Shown here piece after piece: positions 45,718 through 54,904 of a DNA stretch of 55,603 bases. The stretch is from assembly GCA_021738565.1 (NCBI GenBank), contig JAIPBT010000026.1, positions 1 to 55,603 on the forward strand, in the 5' to 3' direction. Source of the stretch: Bacteroidales bacterium (GTDB taxonomy: Bacteria; Bacteroidota; Bacteroidia; Bacteroidales; GCA-2748055). The notes beneath the pieces were generated by a model. That model worked only from the letters and a program-made list of their open reading frames with translations. It was not told the origin of the DNA and did not search any database. The translations under genes were made by a program, and so were the position numbers. Every line of letters starts with the position of its first letter. The first letter of the stretch is position 1.

Positions 45718-46736
45718 TGCAGATTAGAAAGATACATATTGTTTTGCTGCTGTTGGCAACAGTCCTGCCGCTGAAAAGTCAGATCGTTACTGTAAAGTCC
45801 GGATTCAGCCGCGACTCGGTAATGATTGGAGAGCATATCATCTACCGCGTTTCGGTGAATGCCGGTGAGGATGTTATAATCGACCTGCCTGAATACACGG
45901 ATACGATCACAAATGAACTCGAGATCCTTGCAGATCCTATAACCGATACTGTATTTTCAGATCATGGCATGGAGATCATCCGTGAATACAAGGTCACGAG
46001 CTTCAGTCCGGGTTGGAATACAGTGCCTCCGCAACCTGTCTTTTTTACAAAAGAAGGAATGTCTGATACGGCATACACAACAGCATCACTTCTCACGGTA
46101 CTGGCGCCTGCAGTGGATACTACAAAAGCTTTCAAACCCATAAAACCACCTGTGAATACCCCTGTTTCACTGGCAGAATTATGGCCCTGGATATTGGCTG
46201 CAGTGTTCATCCTGATTGCGGCATTTGTTTTGATCCGCTTTTTGAAAAAATACTTCAGGAAATTAAAGGATCCTGAAGCTTATTTAGCTGAGCCTCCTGA
46301 ACCTGCTCATATTGTTGCCTTCCGTGAGCTTCAGCAACTGAGGAATGACAAACTTTACCAGAAGGGGGGGGCCGTTAAGGAATTTTATACAAGGCTCACA
46401 GAAATTGTACGGGCCTATATTACACGTCAGTTTGGCATTCATGCCATGGAAAGTACAACCATTGAGATACTGGAAGCTTTCAATACATACAACAGGGCTG
46501 AGAGTGATCTGAACGAGATGCTGGAAAGCCTGCTGATGCTTGCAGACCTTGTTAAGTTTGCCAGGGAGGATCCGTTAATGAAAGAGAACGAGATGCACCT
46601 TGATAATGCAGAGGCCTTTGTTGAAAGAACTTACAGGATGTTTGAGGAGAATGAAAATGAGCAGAGCGATGCTCCGGGAGGATCTCACGGAACGCGGGAA
46701 GTTGAACATGTAAAGCTGGAGGAGAGCAATGAATAA
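45717..46736 (+). CDS. Bat-operon membrane protein, BatD-like/DUF4381-like
   Basis: A 339-residue protein with a signal peptide (MQIRKIHIVLLLLATVLPLK), a periplasmic beta-rich domain (SVMIGEHIIYRVSVNAGEDV, resembling part of BatD), one transmembrane helix near 160-180 (WPWILAAVFILIAAFVLI) and a cytoplasmic helical tail with VKEFYTRLTEIVRAYITRQF. The position between DUF58 and batA and the topology match a common Bat-operon component that has no settled name. It may assist assembly of the VWA proteins at the membrane. Overlaps both neighbours by a few bases. Confidence 0.78.
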   Translation: MQIRKIHIVLLLLATVLPLKSQIVTVKSGFSRDSVMIGEHIIYRVSVNAGEDVIIDLPEYTDTITNELEILADPITDTVFSDHGMEIIREYKVTSFSPGWNTVPPQPVFFTKEGMSDTAYTTASLLTVLAPAVDTTKAFKPIKPPVNTPVSLAELWPWILAAVFILIAAFVLIRFLKKYFRKLKDPEAYLAEPPEPAHIVAFRELQQLRNDKLYQKGGAVKEFYTRLTEIVRAYITRQFGIHAMESTTIEILEAFNTYNRAESDLNEMLESLLMLADLVKFAREDPLMKENEMHLDNAEAFVERTYRMFEENENEQSDAPGGSHGTREVEHVKLEESNE

Positions 46737-47724
46737 CATTGTATTTGCAAATCCGGGCTTTTTCTACCTGCTGGTCATTGTGCCACTGATCATCATCTGG
46801 TATGTCTTCAAAGGGCGCAGGACAACAGCATCCCTTTCTGTTTCAGGATTCGAAGGGTATTCTGACAGGGCTTCCGGATGGAAGGTCCGGCTGAGACACA
46901 TGTTGTTTGCCTTCAGGATCATTGCTGTCACGCTGATCATTCTGGCACTTGCCCGCCCACAGTCTACCAATCGCTGGCAACGCGTTACAACAGAAGGAAT
47001 CGACATCATCATGTCGTTGGATATATCAGGCTCAATGAAAGCGATGGATTTCAAACCAAACCGACTGGAAGCCGCGAAAGAGGTAGGAATTGAGTTTGTA
47101 ACCTCCAGGCCTGATGACCGGTTCGGACTCGTGGTGTTTGCAGGGGAAAGCTTTACACAGTGTCCCCTGACTACAGACCTTCCTGTGGTTACAAATTTTA
47201 TGAATGAACTCGATTTTGGCATGGTGGAAGATGGAACAGCCATCGGTATGGGACTTGCCACAGCTGTAAACAGGCTGAAAGAAAGCAAGACAAAAAGCAA
47301 GGTGATCATCCTTCTTACCGATGGAGTGAACAACACGGGGGAGATCGGTCCTGTTACCGCGGCTGAGCTGGCTGCTTCCTATGGGATCAGGGTATACACC
47401 ATAGGCGTGGGTTCCTCAGGTACGGCGCCCATACCGGTGCAGGATGTCTTTGGAAGGACGGTTGTTCAAAATATGAAGGTTGAAATTGATGAAGAGGTGC
47501 TGAAAAAGATTGCAGGATTGACCGGGGGTAAATATTTCAGGGCAACAGATAAGACCAATTTGCGCGAAATATATACTGAAATTGATATTATGGAGAAAAC
47601 CCAGCTCGACGTCAGGCAATTCAGTAAAAGAACAGATGAATATTTCCCCTGGTTGCTGGCAGCGGTCGTTTTACTGGTGATTGAAGTTGTTTTGCGTTAT
47701 ACAATATTCAGAACGATACCATAA
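46729..47724 (+). CDS. batA: BatA, VWA-domain membrane protein
   Basis: A 331-residue protein with two N-terminal transmembrane segments (FYLLVIVPLIIIWYVF and FAFRIIAVTLIILALA), a VWA domain with the metal-site motif SLDISGSMKAMD near 97-108 and VIILLTDGVNNTGE, and a C-terminal helix (PWLLAAVVLLVIEVVL). The domain faces the periplasm. Together with BatB it is a core of the Bacteroides aerotolerance system, with MoxR as likely partner ATPase. It overlaps the previous gene by eight bases and is followed after two bases by batB. Confidence 0.95.
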   Translation: MNNIVFANPGFFYLLVIVPLIIIWYVFKGRRTTASLSVSGFEGYSDRASGWKVRLRHMLFAFRIIAVTLIILALARPQSTNRWQRVTTEGIDIIMSLDISGSMKAMDFKPNRLEAAKEVGIEFVTSRPDDRFGLVVFAGESFTQCPLTTDLPVVTNFMNELDFGMVEDGTAIGMGLATAVNRLKESKTKSKVIILLTDGVNNTGEIGPVTAAELAASYGIRVYTIGVGSSGTAPIPVQDVFGRTVVQNMKVEIDEEVLKKIAGLTGGKYFRATDKTNLREIYTEIDIMEKTQLDVRQFSKRTDEYFPWLLAAVVLLVIEVVLRYTIFRTIP

Positions 47725-47726
47725 GT

Positions 47727-48773
47727 ATGATTGGACTGATGGAATTTAGCCGTGAATACATGCTCTGGATCTTATTGGCGATCCCGGTGATATCATTGTT
47801 GTTCTTCTTCACCTTGAGGAGAAGAAGAAGAATGCTGGCAGAATATGGAGATGATGCACTTACAGAATACCTCATGCCGGATGCCTCCATATCAGCATAT
47901 CGCTGGAAATTCATACTGGTTCTGATCGCGTTAACATTGCTTATTATCGGAGTGGCAGGTCCCAGGGTAGGATCAAAACTTAAGGAAGTTGACCAGAAAG
48001 GGAGGGAGATCATTATAGCGCTGGATGTTTCTAACAGTATGCTGGCTGAGGATGTACAACCATCGCGCATTGAAAAGGCCAGACAACTCATAGGCAGGAT
48101 GGTGGATGACATGGACACCGATAAAGTGGGACTGATCATTTTTGCCGGGGATGCCTATACGCAGATACCAATAACGGATGACTACCCGAGCGTGAAGATG
48201 TTCCTGTCAACCGCAGGACCCGATATCATTTCCAAACAGGGTACTGCAATAGGGGCAGCCATTGAACTTGCCGCTCGTTCGTTTCCCTCTGATAACCTGT
48301 CTGAAACAGATGCGGAGCAATTGAACAACAGGGCCATTATTGTTATTACCGATGGTGAAAATCACGAAGATGATGCCATACAGGCTGCCCGGGATGCCAA
48401 TAAAAAAGGAATTAACGTGTTCACGATAGGATTGGGTGATCCTGATGGAGTTCCCATACCCGTATCCCCGGGAAGTTCCGTTAAGAAAAGAAACAAGGAC
48501 GGCATGGTTGTGGTGAGCAAGCTCAATGAGAAACTTTTAATGGATATTGCACGGGAAGGTGAGGGGGCATATTTTCCCGTGAACAGGATCAGCAGCCTTA
48601 CGGAGGAACTCAATAAACTGCAGAAAACAGAAATGAAAAAGAAGGTGTTTGCAGATTATGCCGAAAGATACCAGTATTTTGCCGGATTCGGACTGTTGTT
48701 CCTTCTTATTGAAACACTGATCCTTCATCGGAAAAATCCTGTGATCAGAAAAATGAATCTTTTTAATGTCTGA
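47727..48773 (+). CDS. batB: BatB, VWA-domain membrane protein
   Basis: A 348-residue paralogue of BatA with the same order: two N-terminal membrane helices, VWA domain with the site IALDVSNSMLAED near 98-108 and AIIVITDGENHEDDA, and a C-terminal helix (YFAGFGLLFLLIETLIL). It ends in a basic tail. The two adjacent VWA genes are typical of Bat operons and may form a heteromer. The stop overlaps the next gene by eight bases. Confidence 0.95.
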   Translation: MIGLMEFSREYMLWILLAIPVISLLFFFTLRRRRRMLAEYGDDALTEYLMPDASISAYRWKFILVLIALTLLIIGVAGPRVGSKLKEVDQKGREIIIALDVSNSMLAEDVQPSRIEKARQLIGRMVDDMDTDKVGLIIFAGDAYTQIPITDDYPSVKMFLSTAGPDIISKQGTAIGAAIELAARSFPSDNLSETDAEQLNNRAIIVITDGENHEDDAIQAARDANKKGINVFTIGLGDPDGVPIPVSPGSSVKKRNKDGMVVVSKLNEKLLMDIAREGEGAYFPVNRISSLTEELNKLQKTEMKKKVFADYAERYQYFAGFGLLFLLIETLILHRKNPVIRKMNLFNV

Positions 48774-49506
48774 ACCCATGAAACCAGTTTTCATATTGTC
48801 TGTATTACTTCTTATCCCGGTTGTCTCTTTCAGCCAGGAAGAACGAAAGCATATCCGGGAAGGCTACAAAGCCTATATGGAAGAGCAATACAATGAAGCA
48901 GAAATTGCCTTCAGAAAAGCTGAAGATGCAAACAATGATTCCTATATTGCCAGGTACAATACATCCACTGCCCTTTACCAGCAGGAAAAAATCGAAGAAT
49001 CCGGAAAAAGATTCTCTGAACTTATGTCTGAAACCGGAGATCCCGCTGAACAGGCAAAAATACTGCACAATGTTGGCAATGTTTTCATGAAAAGCAGACA
49101 ATACAAGGAGGCTGTTGAATCTTACAAGGAAAGCCTGAGGCTGAATCCCGAGGACCAGGATACACGCTACAACCTTGCGTATGCACTTGAAAAGTTGCAG
49201 GAACAGGAAAACCAGCAGCAGCAAAATGACAACAAAGACCAGCAATCGAATGAACAGGAAAAAAATGAACAGGGTGAGCAGCAGGAAAACCAGCAACAGG
49301 AAAATCAACAGCAGGAGCAACAACAGGCAAATAATGATAAAGAACAGAAAGAAAACCAACAGTCACAGCAACAGAAACAACAGTTGAGCAAGGAGGAAGC
49401 AGAGCGGCTGTTGCAGGCCATTTTGCAAAAAGAGATGGATGTGAAAGAAAAGGTTGATAAGAAGAAAGCAACTGCAAAAAAGATCAAAACCGATAAAGAC
49501 TGGTAA
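48766..49506 (+). CDS. batC: BatC, TPR protein with glutamine-rich tail
   Basis: A 246-residue protein with a signal peptide, TPR repeats in the first 135 residues (ILHNVGNVFMKSRQYKEAVE, SLRLNPEDQDTRYNLAYALE) and a very Gln/Asn/Glu-rich stretch from about 145 to 205 encoded mostly by CAA/CAG/AAC. A final basic helix follows (KEKVDKKKATAKKIKTDKDW). The low-complexity part is unusually long but in frame and seen in other BatC proteins. The start could instead be ATG 48778, which begins the signal peptide. Confidence 0.92.
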   Translation: MSEPMKPVFILSVLLLIPVVSFSQEERKHIREGYKAYMEEQYNEAEIAFRKAEDANNDSYIARYNTSTALYQQEKIEESGKRFSELMSETGDPAEQAKILHNVGNVFMKSRQYKEAVESYKESLRLNPEDQDTRYNLAYALEKLQEQENQQQQNDNKDQQSNEQEKNEQGEQQENQQQENQQQEQQQANNDKEQKENQQSQQQKQQLSKEEAERLLQAILQKEMDVKEKVDKKKATAKKIKTDKDW

Positions 49507-49512
49507 CAGAAA

Positions 49513-51342
49513 ATGAGGTACTACAAAGTCATATTAACTTTCCTTGTACTTCTTGGGACCGTTCACTTGAATGCCCGGAACAGCGGGTTCACTGCATCTG
49601 CCCCTGCCACTGTAAAAACAGGACAACAGTTTCAATACAAAATAGAAGGCAGCCAACAGGGAGAAGTGATCCTTCCTCAGGTAAAAGATTTTGAATTACT
49701 TGGCGGCCCCTTCACCAGTTTCTCGTCATCTACCCAATGGGTCAATGGAAAAATGACCGCGAAAACCACGGCGTCCTATATTTATATCCTCAGGTGCAAT
49801 AAACCCGGTACGTTCACAATCCCTCCTGCAAAAGTAAAGGTTAAAAAAGAGACCTTTGAAACCAATTCCGTATCCATTCAGGTTGTAGGTGAACAAGTTA
49901 GCGGAACAACAGGCAGCAATGAAACCCAAACAGGTCAGCAGGTGCAGTCAGAAAGCGACCAGCCCGTGTTCCTCAGGATCCTTCCATCAAAAAGAGAAGT
50001 CTATATAGGAGAACAACTTGTTTCAGAGCTTAAAGTCTATACTTCAGTGAATACCCAGCCGACCAGTGGGATGAAGGAAGTGCCTTATGAAGGATTTTAC
50101 AAACACACACTGGATGCAGATCAGAACTCTTCAAGGGAGAATATAAATGGCAAACCACATGTAACGCAGGTATTGCAAAGACACATCCTGATTCCCCAGA
50201 AAGCCGGGAAGATCGTTATTGAACCCTATGAATCGGAATGGGCGATTCCACAACGCGTATCCCGCGGGGGATCCGGTTTTTTTGATGATCCTTTCAACGA
50301 TCCTTTCTTTGACCGTGTCAGGAATGTTCCTGTTAAAATTGCCACGAAACCTGTGACGATCAATGTAAAATCCCTGCCGGAAAATCTGCCTGCAGGATTT
50401 ACCGGCGGCGTTGGAGATCTGACCATGACAGCAACTCTCAATACTGAAAAAGTAAAGGTGAATGATGCATTGAGCCTTGTTGTTAAGATATCCGGTACGG
50501 GCAATATTGCATTGATCGGTGCGCCTGAGATCAGTTTTCCCCCGGATCACGATGTATATGAAACCATTAAATCAACCAGCATCAGTACGCGCGGAAATAA
50601 GGTTTCGGGAACCGTGACATTTGAATATCCTTTGGTGGCAAGGCATGCAGGAAATTACAGGATCGCCCCCGTTAAATTCAGCTGGTTTGATCCCTCGTCT
50701 GAAACCTATAAGACCATCGCTTCATCCGAATTCAATTTTAAGGTTGAAAAAACCGACAGTATCGATGCACAGGGTCAGATCTATATGCCCGGCAGCCGGG
50801 GAGAAGAGGTAAGGAATATTGGGACGGATATACTTGACATAAAACGATCGGTGCCCGTTTTTTCCACGGCAGGAGTAACACCCCTGTCCGGATATATGTA
50901 TTGGTTGGCCTATCTGATGATGGCCTTGCTCTTTATACTTGCGATAATCCTACTGAGAACCTATTTCAGACAAAAAGCCGATGCCCGGTTAACACGCAAC
51001 AGGAAAGCAAGCAAAATGGCTAGAGGCAGACTTAAAATTGCAGACAGGGCAAGAAAAGAGGGTAACAGTGAAAAATTCTTTGAAGAGACTGAAAAAGCGG
51101 TTTGGGGATATCTGGCAGACAAACTCTCCATCGAAGTATCATCGCTCTCCCTCGAAAAAGTGTCTGAAATAATAAAGACTGCCGGAGTGTCCGGTGAATT
51201 GCAGGAAGAATTGCAAAAAATTATTGAGGAGTGTGAATTCTCCCGGTATGCACCGTCAACTCAAAAAGCTGATGTGGATGTGCTCTACAATCAGACAATT
51301 GAACTGATCCGCAAACTGGAACAAAATATTCGTTCAAAATGA
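49513..51342 (+). CDS. batD: BatD, large exported Bat protein
   Basis: A 609-residue protein with signal peptide (residues 1-20), a series of beta-sandwich segments from about 22 to 430 (FTASAPATVKTGQQFQYKIE, VFLRILPSKREVYIGEQLVS, LTMTATLNTEKVKVNDALSL), a transmembrane helix near 455-480 (YWLAYLMMALLFILAIILLR) and a cytoplasmic helical tail. This is the BatD/BatX pattern. It is the fourth Bat gene and overlaps batE by four bases. Function beyond envelope assembly is unknown. Confidence 0.93.
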   Translation: MRYYKVILTFLVLLGTVHLNARNSGFTASAPATVKTGQQFQYKIEGSQQGEVILPQVKDFELLGGPFTSFSSSTQWVNGKMTAKTTASYIYILRCNKPGTFTIPPAKVKVKKETFETNSVSIQVVGEQVSGTTGSNETQTGQQVQSESDQPVFLRILPSKREVYIGEQLVSELKVYTSVNTQPTSGMKEVPYEGFYKHTLDADQNSSRENINGKPHVTQVLQRHILIPQKAGKIVIEPYESEWAIPQRVSRGGSGFFDDPFNDPFFDRVRNVPVKIATKPVTINVKSLPENLPAGFTGGVGDLTMTATLNTEKVKVNDALSLVVKISGTGNIALIGAPEISFPPDHDVYETIKSTSISTRGNKVSGTVTFEYPLVARHAGNYRIAPVKFSWFDPSSETYKTIASSEFNFKVEKTDSIDAQGQIYMPGSRGEEVRNIGTDILDIKRSVPVFSTAGVTPLSGYMYWLAYLMMALLFILAIILLRTYFRQKADARLTRNRKASKMARGRLKIADRARKEGNSEKFFEETEKAVWGYLADKLSIEVSSLSLEKVSEIIKTAGVSGELQEELQKIIEECEFSRYAPSTQKADVDVLYNQTIELIRKLEQNIRSK

Positions 51343-52094
51343 GAAAGGCAAGCATCATATTCATCCTGTTCGTGGCACATTCATTATTTGCCGGGGATGT
51401 TCCTGATTCACTCTACAACGAAGCCGGGGAAGCTTATGCTGCCGGAAAATTCGAACAGGCGCTGGACCTCTACCGGGAAATTGAAGAAATGGGATATGAG
51501 GCTGCAGACCTTTATTACAATATGGGAAATGCATCCTTCAGATCGAACAGGCCTGGCTATGCCATTCTCTATTACAACAAAGCTTTGAAGATCAATCCGC
51601 GGCATACAGAGGCACGGTCAAACCTCGATTATGTTTCGCTTTTCCGGGAAGATCAGCTTGAAAATGTACCCGAGTTTTTTTTGAAATCGTGGTTCCGCTC
51701 TTTGTTCAGCATGTTGCCTTTAAAAGCCTGGAGTTATCTGGCCCTCACATTCTTTTTATTCATCCTGGCCGGTATCCTGTTTTACATTTTCGGATCTCAT
51801 CTTTCGCTTAAAAAAACCGGTTTTGCAATTGCCCTGGTCAGCATCTTATTCTTCACCATTTCCATTGCTGCAGCAGTGAACCATCACCGGAAAATCATCC
51901 ACCCGCGAAGGGCCATTATTCTAACCCCCTCTGTAGTAGTAAAAAGTTCGCCCAGCTCTTCGGGAACCGACCTGTTCATTCTTCATGAAGGTACTGGTGT
52001 AAATACCGATGAACACGTTGGTGAATGGGTTGAGATCAGGATCAGTGACGGAAGGGTAGGGTGGATCCCTTCAGAATCGCTGGAGGTTATTTAG
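51339..52094 (+). CDS. batE: BatE, TPR and SH3-like membrane protein
   Basis: A 251-residue protein with a signal peptide, TPR units (LYNEAGEAYAAGKFEQALDL, LYYNMGNASFRSNRPGYAIL), two membrane helices near 135-180 and a C-terminal SH3-like domain (VVKSSPSSSGTDLFILHEGT, WVEIRISDGRVGWIPSESLE). It is the last Bat gene. Its stop TAG at 52092-52094 lies in the end of an inverted-repeat element (TATTTAGTGTCTGTCC), so the C-terminus may have been set by that insertion. Confidence 0.92.
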   Translation: MRKASIIFILFVAHSLFAGDVPDSLYNEAGEAYAAGKFEQALDLYREIEEMGYEAADLYYNMGNASFRSNRPGYAILYYNKALKINPRHTEARSNLDYVSLFREDQLENVPEFFLKSWFRSLFSMLPLKAWSYLALTFFLFILAGILFYIFGSHLSLKKTGFAIALVSILFFTISIAAAVNHHRKIIHPRRAIILTPSVVVKSSPSSSGTDLFILHEGTGVNTDEHVGEWVEIRISDGRVGWIPSESLEVI

Positions 52095-52152
52095 TGTCTG
52101 TCCACTCCAACTTTATTGACAAGCACTATTTAGAGTCTGTCCATAGAGTCGG
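52088..52152. repeat. Collapsed copies of the inverted-repeat family
   Basis: End A (TATTTAGTGTCTGTCC) at 52088 and end B on the other strand (TAGTGCTTGTCAATAA, from 52128) are only a few bases apart, as if the interior had been lost. A second end-A-like sequence (TATTTAGAGTCTGTCCATAG) starts at 52128 and runs to about 52152. The first end supplies the batE stop codon. Confidence 0.55.
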
Positions 52153-52187
52153 CGTGGTTACCTCGAAATGGTTCGATTAATAATTTT

Positions 52188-52195
52188 TACATTTG
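52188..52195 (+). promoter_or_regulatory. -7 element of cstA
   Basis: TACATTTG is an exact TAnnTTTG match, 26 bases before the cstA ATG, just past the repeat. No -33 recognised. Confidence 0.5.
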
Positions 52196-52221
52196 TGCTG
52201 TAACTGAAATGATGGTTCCTC

Positions 52222-53934
52222 ATGAATTCTGCACTTCTTGCCCTGCTGGCTTTGATCGGATATCTTGTAGCCTATTCCACGTACGGGAAATTTGTCGGTA
52301 AAAAGATATTTAACATCAGTGACGCCAACAGGATGCCTGCCCATGAGCTGAGGGATGATGTTGATTTTTCACCTGCCAGGAAAAGCATTGTATTCGGACA
52401 TCATTTCACAACCATTGCAGGCCTCGGACCAATTGTCGGACCGGCTATCGGAATCATCTGGGGATGGCTTCCTGCTTTTCTGTGGGTTTTTTTGGGAAGT
52501 ATTTTCATGGGGGCAGTACATGATTTCAGCACTCTCGTGGTCAGCGCACGGAACAGGGGGATGACCATGGGAGAACTTACCGGAAAGATCATCGGTCCAT
52601 CTACCAGGTATGCCCTCCAGTTTATTATGCAGTTGCTTTTGTTTATCGTGCTGGCAGTTTTTGCTTTGATCGTGGGCACATTGTTCCATATCTACCCGGA
52701 GGCCGTTATTCCGGTATGGCTTCAGATACCTATCGCCGTTTGGTTGGGGAGGGAGCTGAGAAAAGGCAGAAATGAACTGCTTTTCGGCGCCATTGCATTG
52801 CTCCTGATGTATGCTTCGATATTTTTGGGAATCAGGTTCCCTGTAATATTGCCGGGTGACCAGCAAACCGTTATCGCGACATGGTGCATAATCCTGTTCA
52901 TCTACGTATTCTTCGCTTCAACAACCCCCGTGCAGGTATTGCTTCAGCCCAGGGACTATATCAATTCACAGCAATTGCTCGTGGCTATGGTGCTGATCAT
53001 GGCAGGACTGGCAATTGCTCACCCTGAAATAAGTGCACCGGCGATCAATGAGAAAGCATTCTCACCGAAGAGTGATGTGCCCTCAATGTTTCCCATCATG
53101 TTCATCATTATTGCCTGCGGCGCCATTTCCGGGTTTCATTCGCTTGCAAGTTCAGGAACCACGGTAAAACAGGTCAATAAGGAGTCTGACACCCGGTTGA
53201 TAGGTTACGGTGGAATGATAACGGAAAGCTTTTTCGCGGTCCTTGTATTGATGGCAATTGGAGGTGGACTGGGAATGGGACTTGTTGTAGACGGAGAATT
53301 GCTGAAAGGAGAGGCTGCCTTCCATCATCACTATGCCAGCTGGAGTTCTGCAAACGGACTCGGAGCAAAACTGGGTGCATTTATATCCGGGGGTGCGAAT
53401 CTGCTTGAGACCATTGGAATACCCATAAAGTTTGGAGCTTCCATGATCTCCGTCTTTATCGTATCATTTGCCAATACGACACTGGATTCCGCGACCAGGA
53501 TCCAGCGGCTTTCATTGCAGGAGATATTCAGGGATGAAGGTGGAAAAGTAAGAAAGCCTGTGAACAATCGCTATATGGCAACAGCAATCATCGTATCATT
53601 TGCAATTGTCATGACGTTTCTGAAACCGGGAGGGCAGGGGGCCATGCTGCTCTGGCCGCTGTTCGGATCACTGAACCAGCTGATGGCTGCCCTTGCACTT
53701 GGAATCGTCACCGTTTATCTGCATGTAAAAGGCAAGCCGGTGATCTACACGTTTATCCCGATGATTTTCGTGTTGGCGCTAACCCTCTGGGCCATGGTTG
53801 AAAATAGCATGCAGTTCATCGGCGACCGGGAATACCTGCTGGGAGGTTTGTCGGTATTGGTTATCATACTTACCGGTTGGCTTACATTCAGCAGTTTGGC
53901 GGCATTGGTAAAAAAAGACAACAAACCGCTTTAG
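52222..53934 (+). CDS. cstA: CstA-family peptide/pyruvate transporter
   Basis: A 570-residue membrane protein with about sixteen hydrophobic segments. It has the CstA features VDFSPARKSIVFGHHFTTIA, GPIVGPAIGIIWGWLPAFLW and FHSLASSGTTVKQVNKESD. Members import peptides or pyruvate during carbon limitation. It is shorter than E. coli CstA, as are other Bacteroidota versions. It stands after the Bat operon with its own -7 element. Its stop overlaps the acylphosphatase stop on the other strand by four bases. Confidence 0.93.
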   Translation: MNSALLALLALIGYLVAYSTYGKFVGKKIFNISDANRMPAHELRDDVDFSPARKSIVFGHHFTTIAGLGPIVGPAIGIIWGWLPAFLWVFLGSIFMGAVHDFSTLVVSARNRGMTMGELTGKIIGPSTRYALQFIMQLLLFIVLAVFALIVGTLFHIYPEAVIPVWLQIPIAVWLGRELRKGRNELLFGAIALLLMYASIFLGIRFPVILPGDQQTVIATWCIILFIYVFFASTTPVQVLLQPRDYINSQQLLVAMVLIMAGLAIAHPEISAPAINEKAFSPKSDVPSMFPIMFIIIACGAISGFHSLASSGTTVKQVNKESDTRLIGYGGMITESFFAVLVLMAIGGGLGMGLVVDGELLKGEAAFHHHYASWSSANGLGAKLGAFISGGANLLETIGIPIKFGASMISVFIVSFANTTLDSATRIQRLSLQEIFRDEGGKVRKPVNNRYMATAIIVSFAIVMTFLKPGGQGAMLLWPLFGSLNQLMAALALGIVTVYLHVKGKPVIYTFIPMIFVLALTLWAMVENSMQFIGDREYLLGGLSVLVIILTGWLTFSSLAALVKKDNKPL

Positions 53935-54221
53935 TATTTTACCTCGAACCGTTCGTATCCCTTTACCGTTCCCGTGTTGACCAGGACATTCTCAATTCGT
54001 GCCGTTCCGGGTCCCTGTTTGCACCAGCTGATCATCAGGTCTACGGCAGTTTTCGTGCCCTCCAGTTCAAGACCGACACTGCCATCGTAATTGTTCCTGA
54101 CAAAACCATGGATCCCATAATGCATTGCCTGGTTCACGGCTGCATACCGGAAGCCAACCCCCTGGACGCGCCCTGTTACAGTCAGGTCCACATGTACAGT
54201 CTTATTCTTTTTCCCGGCCAT
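53931..54221 (-). CDS. Acylphosphatase
   Basis: A 96-residue enzyme that hydrolyses acyl phosphates such as 1,3-bisphosphoglycerate or carbamoyl phosphate. The loop GRVQGVGFRYAA carries the catalytic Arg25, and GFVRNNYDGSV contains the catalytic Asn near 43. The ferredoxin-like fold is complete and length is typical. It is a single reverse gene whose last codons overlap the end of cstA. No partner gene is implied. Confidence 0.93.
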   Translation of the reverse strand: MAGKKNKTVHVDLTVTGRVQGVGFRYAAVNQAMHYGIHGFVRNNYDGSVGLELEGTKTAVDLMISWCKQGPGTARIENVLVNTGTVKGYERFEVKY

Positions 54222-54284
54222 TGCTGAACTTTTCGATGGATAAATTGTTTCAAGTTTAGATCAAAATATCAAACAATAAAAACT

Positions 54285-54824
54285 ATGAAAAAGAAAATTT
54301 TATTTTTTGCAATGATGATCACAGTCTTCGGCACCATCAACGCGCAAAAAAACTTCCATAACTTCACAGTCAAAGATATAAATGGAAATGATTATCCGCT
54401 CTCACAATTAAAAGGCAAGAAGGTCCTGGTTGTAAATACTGCCTCAAAATGCGGGCTTACACCTCAATATGAAGGATTGCAGGAGTTGTATGAAAAGTAC
54501 GGCGGGGATAATTTTATGATCATAGGATTTCCTGCCAATAATTTTGCCAACCAGGAACCGGGTTCAAATGACGAGATCGCTACTTTTTGCAAAGTGAATT
54601 ATGGTGTGGCGTTCCCAATGATGAGCAAGGTTTCCGTAAAGGGAGATGACCAGCATCCGCTGTACAAATGGTTAACCACGAAGAGCGAGAATGGACTGGA
54701 AGACAGCAAGGTCACCTGGAACTTTCAAAAGTACATGATCGACGAAATGGGCAACCTCGTGGGACATTTCAGTCCGAAAACAAAACCCGGTAACGACAAA
54801 ATTTTAAGCTGGATCAACGAATAA
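54285..54824 (+). CDS. Exported glutathione-peroxidase-fold thiol peroxidase
   Basis: A 179-residue protein with a signal peptide (MKKKILFFAMMITVFGTINA). The peroxidatic Cys56 is in VNTASKCGLTPQYEG, with Gln90 (NNFANQEPG), Trp and Asn in KVTWNFQKYMID. The usual FPCNQF loop has Ala84 in place of Cys, but Cys102 (IATFCKVNYGVAFP) fits the resolving Cys of thioredoxin-type members. It probably detoxifies peroxides in the periplasm using a thioredoxin-like donor rather than glutathione. It is a single gene, fitting the stress theme of the adjacent Bat operon only loosely. Confidence 0.92.
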   Translation: MKKKILFFAMMITVFGTINAQKNFHNFTVKDINGNDYPLSQLKGKKVLVVNTASKCGLTPQYEGLQELYEKYGGDNFMIIGFPANNFANQEPGSNDEIATFCKVNYGVAFPMMSKVSVKGDDQHPLYKWLTTKSENGLEDSKVTWNFQKYMIDEMGNLVGHFSPKTKPGNDKILSWINE

Positions 54825-54832
54825 GTGATAAC

Positions 54833-54904
54833 GGTTTGTCGGTTCGACAGTTCGTCGGTTCGACGGTTTGTCGGTTTGTCGGTTCGACAGTTCGTAGGTT
54901 CCAC
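54833..54904. repeat. Tandem 8-bp repeat, nine units
   Basis: Nine consecutive 8-base units (GGTTTGTC, GGTTCGAC, AGTTCGTC, GGTTCGAC, GGTTTGTC, GGTTTGTC, GGTTCGAC, AGTTCGTA, GGTTCCAC) start nine bases after the peroxidase stop. Alternating units differ by one to three bases. Their role is unknown. Confidence 0.85.
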
